Shown: positions 8,723 to 14,851 of the stretch, one piece after another
Layout of the letters: every line of letters begins with the position of its first letter
Numbering within the stretch: position 1 is the stretch's first letter
Assembly (NCBI GenBank): GCA_963781805.1
Contig: CAWAHF010000004.1
Location: forward strand, 5,704,001 to 5,768,000
Direction: 5' to 3'
DNA: 64,000 bases
Source: JAFGPL01 sp963781805
GTDB lineage: Bacteria; Bacteroidota; Bacteroidia; Bacteroidales; UBA10428
The notes under the pieces: model-generated
Seen by the model: only the letters and a program-made list of their open reading frames with translations
What the model was told of the DNA's origin: nothing
Databases searched by the model: none
Made by a program: the position numbers and the translations under genes

Positions 8723-9652
8723 ATGAAAAAACTTTTACTAGCTATTACAATGTTGACAATCATTGGGATAATGGGTGTCAACGGACAGTCAACTTTAATT
8801 ATTAGTGAAAATTTTCAGGAATGGCAGGCTACTGAAGATACTGATCCTTCTACATGTTCTGCCGGGGTTGTTATTGAAGATAGTATCACCAGAAGTTTAA
8901 CACTAACAACTTCAACAGGTACGGTGGAAATCCCGGTCACTCTTATTAAATGTGGAATTGCTCCGGAGTGTGAATCAAGAAGAATTGAAGATGGTGGAGC
9001 AACAGTAAATCTTCCGGGAGTTACAACAGGATGGGTTCTGTTGAATAAACTTAACGGCGCAACAATTGCTGATTATATGACCAGTACAGATACCATTGGT
9101 GAATTTATTTTTGGACCTGTACCTCAAATTGATAGCATACGTTTTGCACATTCAGCCACCGGAGGAAACAGGGGAATCCGGATTTACAAATCTACCGATG
9201 GTGTAATCTGGGAAAGGGCATCAGAAGATGAATTCTGGGATGGAGCAGATGATCAACTGGGTGATGTGAATACGGTTGCCATTAATGAAACTGATGTCTA
9301 TATTAAATTTACTTCGGGATTCAAACAATCTGATGAAACCTCTCAATATTCAAGACTTCATAATATTGATGTTTGGGGCGTTCCTGGTGTTGTTAATAAT
9401 ATAGATGAAACGAAAACAGACATGTTAAGTATTTACCCGGTTCCTGCCAAGGATTTCATTATCATTAAATTGGCTGCTGATGCAGTCAACAGTACATTGC
9501 AAATTATTGATGTATTAGGAAAAACTGTTTATAGCGGTATTGTTGACAAACAAACGTCAAGAATTGATATTAGCAATCTAAAAAGCGGTACATATTTTAT
9601 TCAGATAAAGCATAATGGCCAGAAGTATGTAAAACAACTCATGGTAAAATAA
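8723..9652 (+). CDS. Secreted protein with T9SS type A sorting domain
   Basis: A 309-residue protein with a signal peptide (about residues 1-22, ending in VNGQS) and a C-terminal type A T9SS sorting domain over about residues 230-309 (LSIYPVPAKDF, LQIIDVLGKTVYSG, LKSGTYFIQI, KQLMVK). The middle is beta-rich and resembles the non-catalytic module seen before pectate-lyase domains in some Bacteroidota polysaccharide-degrading proteins, but no catalytic domain is present. It would be exported by Sec, carried through the outer membrane by T9SS and attached to the surface or released. A strong terminator follows at 9753-9777. The function is unknown. Confidence 0.75.
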   Translation: MKKLLLAITMLTIIGIMGVNGQSTLIISENFQEWQATEDTDPSTCSAGVVIEDSITRSLTLTTSTGTVEIPVTLIKCGIAPECESRRIEDGGATVNLPGVTTGWVLLNKLNGATIADYMTSTDTIGEFIFGPVPQIDSIRFAHSATGGNRGIRIYKSTDGVIWERASEDEFWDGADDQLGDVNTVAINETDVYIKFTSGFKQSDETSQYSRLHNIDVWGVPGVVNNIDETKTDMLSIYPVPAKDFIIIKLAADAVNSTLQIIDVLGKTVYSGIVDKQTSRIDISNLKSGTYFIQIKHNGQKYVKQLMVK

Positions 9653-9752
9653 ATAATTGACTGCTACATTAACTTCATGCTTTATTCTGGTTTTACCCGA
9701 TCTTTAAAGTATCTGTTTTAAAAATATCTTATGAAAGAAACAGTAATCAATA

Positions 9753-9777
9753 AACCCGTGCATTGCGCGGGTTTTTT
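9753..9777 (+). terminator. Rho-independent terminator after the T9SS gene
   Basis: AACCCGTGC (9753-9761) pairs with GCGCGGGTT (9765-9773), with one G-U pair and a three-base loop, and runs into a T6 tract. It lies 100 bases after the stop at 9652. Confidence 0.75.
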
Positions 9778-9953
9778 GATTATTGATGGTAATTAAATTG
9801 TACCGACAGCTGGTTGGTGTTTGTAATTCCGATACGCAACAAATGGTATTCTTATTCCAGCTCCCTGCATTTTCTTCCAAACAGTTGATTAATATGGGTA
9901 TATTGAGGATAATTAAATCCGAAATGTTTAATTGAATCCAGCGAGTGTCACGC

Positions 9954-10130
9954 CAGGGACAATCTATTGATAGAAAAAATAAAGAAGTGATATCAGTCCC
10001 ATTAGGACGAAATAATATCATCAGGATAAGTTGGTATAGATAAGTCTATTCGGGATTTATTATGCCGTACCTGACGGCACTTGGTAATGTTTTCTGATGA
10101 TTGGCTACCAATATGTTGTCCCTACGGGAC
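9954..10130. mobile_element. Internally deleted (MITE-like) copy of the adjacent IS200-type element
   Basis: The left part (9956-10023, GGGACAATCTATTGATAGAA to ATATCATCA) aligns with the left end of the full element at 10264-10330. The right part (10062-10130, GCCGTACCTGACGGCACTT to GTTGTCCC) aligns with its right end at 10798-10865. The transposase gene is missing between them. Both ends carry GTCCC/GGGAC hairpins. Confidence 0.72.
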
Positions 10131-10255
10131 ATAAATTATAATCATTTTAATATTGTCAGAGGGGTTTTATAATCTCAACCTGAAACAAATAATTGATATT
10201 TTTTGGTTAATTACCAATCTTTAAAACCATTGTGTTCTGGATAATTGGTATAAAT

Positions 10256-10865
10256 GTCCCGTAGGGACAACATATCGGTAGAAAAATAAAAAATGTTAAG
10301 TAAGTCCCAGGGGGACGAAATAAAATCATCATGGCAAATACATCTATGCAAATTCACATTCAAGCGGTATTTACAATTCAAAATCGGGATTCAATTATTA
10401 ACAACAAATGGAAGGATGAATTGTATAAATACATTACATGTATAATACAAAATAATGGACATAAGGTTTTGGCAATAAACGGCATGCCCAATCATATTCA
10501 TGTTTTGTTCAGGATGCGTCCGGCACGGTCTTTATCCGATTTATTGCAGGATATAAAAGGTGTTTCATCAAAATGGATAAATGAAAAGAGGCTTGTACCG
10601 GGAAAATTTTCCTGGCAGGAAGGGTATGGAGCCTTCTCATACTGCCGAAAGGAATTACCCCACATAATCGATTACATTAATAATCAGCAGGAACACCATA
10701 AGAACAAATCTTTTATGGCTGAATACCTTGATTTGTTAAACGAATTTGAAATTGAATTTGATGAATGGTATGTATTTAAACCTGTCGGAATTGATTATAT
10801 CGTACCTGACGGCACTGGTTAACGTTTTCTGATGATTGGCTACCAATATTTTGTCCCTCTGGGAC
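10256..10865 (+). mobile_element. IS200/IS605-type insertion sequence (tnpA only)
   Basis: The element has a single Y1 transposase gene with short hairpins near both ends: GTCCC/GGGAC at 10256-10268, again at 10304-10316, and at 10853-10865. No inverted repeats in the classical sense are present, as expected for this class. Related hairpin sequences lie at 9954-10130 and 44708-44851. The exact cleavage points cannot be fixed from one copy. Confidence 0.65.
10331..10822 (+). CDS. IS200/IS605-family Y1 transposase (TnpA)
   Basis: A 163-residue single-strand DNA transposase. It has the HUH metal-binding motif in MPNHIHVLF (residues about 56-64) and the catalytic tyrosine in IIDYINNQQEHH near residue 117. 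Family conservation continues in LQDIKGVSSKWINE and FSWQEGYGAFSY. The enzyme acts as a dimer on hairpins at the element ends and moves single-stranded DNA by cut-and-paste. The length is normal and the frame intact, so it is probably functional. No tnpB gene is present. Confidence 0.88.
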   Translation: MANTSMQIHIQAVFTIQNRDSIINNKWKDELYKYITCIIQNNGHKVLAINGMPNHIHVLFRMRPARSLSDLLQDIKGVSSKWINEKRLVPGKFSWQEGYGAFSYCRKELPHIIDYINNQQEHHKNKSFMAEYLDLLNEFEIEFDEWYVFKPVGIDYIVPDGTG

Positions 10866-10895
10866 ATGAAATTGTCTGACTGAATTTATTAAACC

Positions 10896-12476
10896 GTAAC
10901 CCGGTATGGAAATTACGTAATATGAACACCAAGCTTATCAATTAGGTTTTGTGTCTTGCTGGTAACTTCTGAGAGGCACCAGTTTTGATTGATTTTTATT
11001 TTTTTTATAGCGGCCAGGTTCAATAGTATATCCTTTGGTGAATATCTTTTGAGCAGTTTCTTTTGCAGTAGAATATTGTATAAGTAGTAATACCATTTCA
11101 AAGCCATAAAGGAGATGAACATCCAGCCTTGCAGAGCCATTTCATTTTGCATATAAGAGCTGTCAGCTTTTAAAATGTTCTTCATGGCATCAATCATTGT
11201 TTCGACCTCGCCTCTTGTCTTGTAAGTTTTATATATTTCTTCGGCAGATTTGTCTTTAAGGTTTGAGATGAAGGCCACGGTTCCGAAAGTTTTAAGCCTT
11301 AGCTTAAATTTTTCCAAACTATATTTTTCCGGGTGGGTTTGTATGCGTGTCAGGTAATCGTTTTCTTCTTTTGTCTTTAACGATGAATCATAGAACAGGT
11401 ATAATTCCCGGCCTTCCAATTCAATTTTGTTGAACCAAATAAAACGCTTCATATATTCAAAATACCCATCAAACCCGCTATTATCATTAGGTTGGATTAC
11501 ATCGTAGTTTATTTGTGGGTTGCTCCGCCTTAAGGGGATAACGTAATCCAGACCTAAAGTATCAATTGTCTCCAGATTATCAGCTGAATAGAAACCTTTG
11601 TCAGCAATCACAACAGCATTGGCAATGCCTGCTTCCTGAACCGTTAGCTTAAATGCTTTGACATCTCTAATATTTCCGGGTAAAAGGCGATAAAATACCG
11701 GGGTTTTTAATGTGCTTGAGAACAAGAACAATACATTTAACTGTGGGTCGAAAACCTGCTTTGAGTTATAACCAATTTTTGCGCTTTCAATGTTTTTTGA
11801 ATGGGAAACAAAATTGGTTCCATCAAAAAGAATATAATCGTCATTCCTGACAAAGGCTTTCATATACTCAACTACTGCCCCCCTGTCATTACCTATTTTC
11901 CTGTACAACGCCGAAACCCTTTTTTCGCCAAGGGTGACCGTGTTGAATAGTTCTGAAAGAAAGCTGTTCTCAAAATGGAAAGCCGTATTCTTAATAGGAG
12001 GATTAAACAATAAACGTATAAAGCCCAATGAGAAGATATCTTGCCAAATCTCAGGAAAAACCTGTTTCAAAAAAGTGATATCCTCCGAGAAACTCTCCAT
12101 TACAAAGGAGGAAGCCCCATATTCTTTCACTTGCAAGGGCTGGTCAAAAAAGGAAGTGAAATTTCTTTGGAGTTTATATTTGCTTGATTCCACGAATCCA
12201 TTTTCTTTAGTAATCCTTCCCAGAAGCCTGCCTGTAATCTTTCTTGCTCTTTTCTTTTCGGGATCCCATTTACTGGAGACTTCATACAAATAGTACTTGT
12301 CTTTGATCCTTCGGAGTTCAGTCCCCGGTTTTTTGTGGGTTAAAGCCCACTCTGGGTGTGGTGAATTTTTCATAATATTACGTATATACGTAATAGCAAA
12401 TATCCGAAAAAATACCTGAACCGCAAAACAATTCAGGCTTTTTTATTAACTATTACGTATTTTTATGCTGGGTTAC
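10896..12476 (-). mobile_element. IS4/IS1634-type insertion sequence
   Basis: The element is about 1.58 kb with one transposase gene. The ends form imperfect inverted repeats of about 25 bases. The left end begins GTAACCCGGTATGG at 10896, and the complement of the right end begins GTAACCCAGCATAA at 12476. Both continue to TACGTAAT. The transposase stop codon lies inside the left repeat. A perfect 18-base palindrome (ATTACGTATATACGTAAT, 12377-12394) sits just before the transposase start. I could not see a clear target-site duplication. Confidence 0.72.
10913..12373 (-). CDS. IS4/IS1634-family DDE transposase
   Basis: A 486-residue transposase. The catalytic triad appears as FDGTNF (first Asp), VVIADKGFYS (second Asp) and the YREK signature YKTRGEVETMIDAMK that carries the Glu. 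A PGNIRDVKAF segment, typical of the family, lies before the second Asp. It catalyses cut-and-paste transposition through the 25-base terminal repeats. The reading frame is intact. The TAA stop is formed inside the left terminal repeat, so the element is very compact. It sits between the IS200-type element and the second DUF4160 module. Confidence 0.88.
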   Translation of the reverse strand: MKNSPHPEWALTHKKPGTELRRIKDKYYLYEVSSKWDPEKKRARKITGRLLGRITKENGFVESSKYKLQRNFTSFFDQPLQVKEYGASSFVMESFSEDITFLKQVFPEIWQDIFSLGFIRLLFNPPIKNTAFHFENSFLSELFNTVTLGEKRVSALYRKIGNDRGAVVEYMKAFVRNDDYILFDGTNFVSHSKNIESAKIGYNSKQVFDPQLNVLFLFSSTLKTPVFYRLLPGNIRDVKAFKLTVQEAGIANAVVIADKGFYSADNLETIDTLGLDYVIPLRRSNPQINYDVIQPNDNSGFDGYFEYMKRFIWFNKIELEGRELYLFYDSSLKTKEENDYLTRIQTHPEKYSLEKFKLRLKTFGTVAFISNLKDKSAEEIYKTYKTRGEVETMIDAMKNILKADSSYMQNEMALQGWMFISFMALKWYYYLYNILLQKKLLKRYSPKDILLNLAAIKKIKINQNWCLSEVTSKTQNLIDKLGVHIT

Positions 12477-12501
12477 AGATTAAGTATAAAAAATAAAGAA
12501 T

Positions 12502-12830
12502 ATGGCAGATATAATAGAATAACAGTTAAACTATGAATATATACTAAGAAACCTTTACGGTAGTGAAAGAAGTGACCTAATAGGCGTAAATGCTGATACA
12601 TGGATGTGGTAGCCTATAGTGATAAGGTATAGAACGCTGATTATAAAAGAGAAACTAGAAAAATCAAAAAGTATATTTTTGATGCCATGGATCATAGATT
12701 AAAGCAACATATACTTGAGGATAACCAAAAAGAAATAGATAAACTATTAGAATAGAGAAAAAAACTAGAAAAAGAAAATGAATATGAGAGTATTCGTGAT
12801 TTGATTAATGAGATGTATGCAATTTATTAA
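12502..12830 (+). pseudogene. Decayed ORF (unknown)
   Basis: Coding-like sequence broken by stops at several points and by at least one frame change. The first part reads MADIIE-stop-QLNYEYILRNLYGSERSD. The second part, in another frame, reads MDVVAYSDKV-stop-NADYKRETRKIKKYIFDAMD, then LEDNQKEIDKLLE-stop, and ends at TAA 12828-12830. The C-terminus would be a charged coiled coil. I do not recognise the family. It lies directly beyond the right end of the IS4-type element, so the insertion may have followed or caused the decay. Confidence 0.35.
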
Positions 12831-12867
12831 CTCATAGATTAATTTTCTTTTAATTGATAATTTCACT

Positions 12868-13062
12868 GTTGTTTGAAGTATTCGGAAGAAAAACTTCAAA
12901 TAAAAAATGAAAAACAGAGTTTCCGACCCGGTATGGATTGAATAATTTTAAGATGTAAATAGACGTGATTGTATATATTAATTCGAAGCCGGAGACTTCT
13001 TTTTTTTAGGGATTTGAAGCGTCATTTGGAACCCTGCTAACTGCAACTGAGTAAGTTTAAAA
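12868..13062. repeat. Structured repeat, copy 3 (most complete)
   Basis: The outer left hairpin is TTTGAAGT (12872-12879) with ACTTCAAA (12893-12900). The inner arms are GTTTCCGAC (12919-12927) and GCCGGAGAC (12988-12996), pairing at eight of nine positions. The outer right segment GATTTGAAGC (13011-13020) mirrors the left one. The whole is an inverted-repeat structure around the conserved GGTATGGATTGAATAAT core. It leads directly into the promoter of the second DUF4160 gene. Confidence 0.7.
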
Positions 13063-13066
13063 TTAT

Positions 13067-13074
13067 TATCTTTG
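13067..13074 (+). promoter_or_regulatory. Bacteroidota -7 promoter box
   Basis: TATCTTTG lies 17 bases before the DUF4160 start and is the same as the box in module copy 1 (6286-6293). Confidence 0.45.
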
Positions 13075-13091
13075 TTAAAAAAGCAAATAAA

Positions 13092-13394
13092 ATGCCTAAA
13101 ATATACGAATATTTTGGACTTGTATTTTTATTCTACTCGCATGAGCATGAACCAATTCATATTCATGGAAAGTTTCAGGGCAAAGAGAATAAGGCAGAAA
13201 TAATTTATGAAAATGGTAAATTTAAGGAGATTGTTGTCAAAGATGTCCTTGGAAAAGAACCCTTAGATGTACAAAACTTGAAAAAATTCAAAAAAATTGT
13301 TGAGTTATTCAGAGATGATATTGTTAGAAAATGGATTGATTTTTTTGTGTACAATATAGAGATCAAACCGGAAAAAATAACCAGAAAATTATAA
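13092..13394 (+). CDS. DUF4160 family protein (module copy 2, intact)
   Basis: A 100-residue cytosolic protein with the family's histidine cluster HEHEPIHIHGKF at about residues 18-29, then an EIIYENGKFKEIVVKDVLG hairpin and a helical C-terminus (VRKWIDFFVYN). DUF4160 is usually encoded immediately before a DUF2442 gene, as here with a 4-base gap. The His cluster could bind a metal or form a nuclease site, but this is not established. It is the functional twin of the frameshifted gene at 6310-6611. Confidence 0.75.
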   Translation: MPKIYEYFGLVFLFYSHEHEPIHIHGKFQGKENKAEIIYENGKFKEIVVKDVLGKEPLDVQNLKKFKKIVELFRDDIVRKWIDFFVYNIEIKPEKITRKL

Positions 13395-13398
13395 AACC

Positions 13399-13641
13399 AT
13401 GGTAATTTCAATAAATAAGGCAGAGTATTTGGGAGACTTCAAAATTAGTTTTACATTTTCGGATGGAGTTGAAAGAACTATTGAATTTCTTCCTTTTTTA
13501 CAAGAAGCAAGAAATCCCATGACAAAAAAATATCTTGACGAATCGCTTTTTAAGAGTTATTCTCTTGAATATGGAGATATCATCTGGAATGATTATGAAA
13601 TGTGTTTTCCTATATGGGATTTACATGAGGGCCAAATATAA
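13399..13641 (+). CDS. DUF2442 family protein (module copy 2)
   Basis: This 80-residue protein is identical to the copy at 6616-6858 at 73 of 80 positions (KISFTFSDGVERTIEFLPFL, PIWDLHEG). It is 4 bases downstream of DUF4160 and probably translated from the same message. By analogy with many small paired genes it could be an antitoxin or regulator of DUF4160, but this is inference only. Structured repeat copy 4 follows. Confidence 0.72.
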   Translation: MVISINKAEYLGDFKISFTFSDGVERTIEFLPFLQEARNPMTKKYLDESLFKSYSLEYGDIIWNDYEMCFPIWDLHEGQI

Positions 13642-13667
13642 AACAACTGCTAATAATTAGGAATTCA

Positions 13668-13812
13668 ACCTCTGATTAGAGCCTTCCATATAAAGTCTAC
13701 AAACAAAAAATGAAAAAAGGCTCTCTGTCCCGGTATAGATTGAATAATCTAAAGATGAAAAGAGATGGAAGTATAAATATTAAGTCAAAGTCGGAGAGTT
13801 CTTTTACATCTA
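13668..13812. repeat. Structured repeat, copy 4 (proximal part)
   Basis: The left arm CTCTCTGTC (13721-13729) and right arm GTCGGAGAG (13790-13798) pair at eight of nine positions. The outermost bases have changed on both sides relative to the other copies (CTCTC with GAGAG). The distal hairpin that follows in copy 1 is absent here but appears at 14495-14523, beyond the next gene. Confidence 0.66.
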
Positions 13813-13867
13813 AGAGGGGTGGATTTATGAGAATTTGGGATAGGTCAATTTGATAATATTTTGAGAT

Positions 13868-14473
13868 ATGAGCCCAAAAGTTTTGATATTATTAATTGGT
13901 TCATTTTTATCCTTATTGTCAGTTAGGGCACAGGATAAAGTTTTAAATGAATATGAGTTAGTCAATAATGTATATAAAGATTATGTTAAAAAAGGATTGG
14001 CGTATTATTATTTATATTATAAACCGTTCGAGACTAAATTCCTAGAAGTACTAGGGGATACTTTATCCAACTATATTAATAATGAAGATATTTCTTATAT
14101 CAGGAGACAATATGAATTGCAGGATACATCTTTTATCTGGGATCAAGACTTATTAATGAATTGCAGGATAATACTTGATACAAATCGGAGAGAATTACTG
14201 GCTAAGAATACGCATTATTCAGTTATGATGAGGGATCTTCAAACGGGACAACCTGTAAAAAACAATCAAGCCAAAACTTTAATTCCACCGGAGGAAAAAC
14301 AATTCTATTCCTTTTCGAAACCGGTTTTTAATAAAGACAATACAATCGCAATATTCAGCACCAAAATGGATGGCGGTAATCACGGAGAAACCAGAACTTT
14401 CATTTATAAAAAGGTTAATGATCAATGGGTAAAATTAACAACTCTTGCTGGGGTTGACTGGATGAGAAATTAA
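13868..14473 (+). CDS. Secreted hypothetical protein
   Basis: A 201-residue protein with a clear signal peptide (residues 1-21, ending in SVRAQ). The mature part is tyrosine- and acid-rich (VYKDYVKKGLAYYYLYYKPF) and ends in a beta-rich region (FSKPVFNKDNTIAIFSTKMDGGNHGE to FIYKKVNDQWVKL), which resembles domains in other Bacteroidota secreted proteins of unknown role. I do not recognise the family. It lies between the proximal part of repeat copy 4 and the displaced distal hairpin of the same repeat family. Confidence 0.6.
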   Translation: MSPKVLILLIGSFLSLLSVRAQDKVLNEYELVNNVYKDYVKKGLAYYYLYYKPFETKFLEVLGDTLSNYINNEDISYIRRQYELQDTSFIWDQDLLMNCRIILDTNRRELLAKNTHYSVMMRDLQTGQPVKNNQAKTLIPPEEKQFYSFSKPVFNKDNTIAIFSTKMDGGNHGETRTFIYKKVNDQWVKLTTLAGVDWMRN

Positions 14474-14489
14474 TTCCTAAACCTTAAAC

Positions 14490-14532
14490 AAAGGATTGAA
14501 GTGACGTTCGGAATACTTCAAATAGCGGTTGG
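14490..14532. repeat. Displaced distal hairpin of the structured repeat
   Basis: ATTGAAGTGACGTTCGGAA then TACTTCAAAT (14495-14523) matches the distal hairpin of copy 1 (6231-6260), with a seven-base stem TTGAAGT/ACTTCAA. It lies about 700 bases after copy 4, on the other side of the gene at 13868-14473. Confidence 0.5.
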
Positions 14533-14543
14533 ATCTTATTAAT

Positions 14544-14670
14544 ATATTTCAAAATAAGCCATTTTATACATTCCTTCGAAAGAAGGAATCTCAAGCTTAG
14601 GAGCTTTATTTATCTTCACAGGAGATCCCAGATCTAAGTCAGGGATGTCGGCAGGCTTATTTTGAAATAT
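14544..14670. repeat. Long inverted repeat with internal hairpin
   Basis: ATATTTCAAAATAAGCC (14544-14560) is perfectly complementary to 14654-14670. Inside, ATTCCTTC (14570-14577) and GAAGGAAT (14582-14589) form a hairpin with a GAAA loop. The TACATTCCTTCGAAAG motif recurs at 26696-26711. It is probably a small non-autonomous repeat. It could also end transcription of the genes on either side. Confidence 0.6.
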
Positions 14671-14851
14671 TTTTATATCGAATCACATTAATTTTAGAAT
14701 ATCACGGTGCGCTGCACCTTGAATATCTATCGAATAATTTTCCACAACGATTGCGCGGCGATACCGCTGTTGATTTTTAATGACACTACGATTTTTTTCA
14801 ATCATTTCGAACACCCGTCACGTTAGTCAGGCAGAAGTTTCTAATGAATTC

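Noticed and set aside
9704..10021. 105-residue minus-strand ORF
   Set aside because: It overlaps the terminator and the deleted IS200-type element and shows no family signature.
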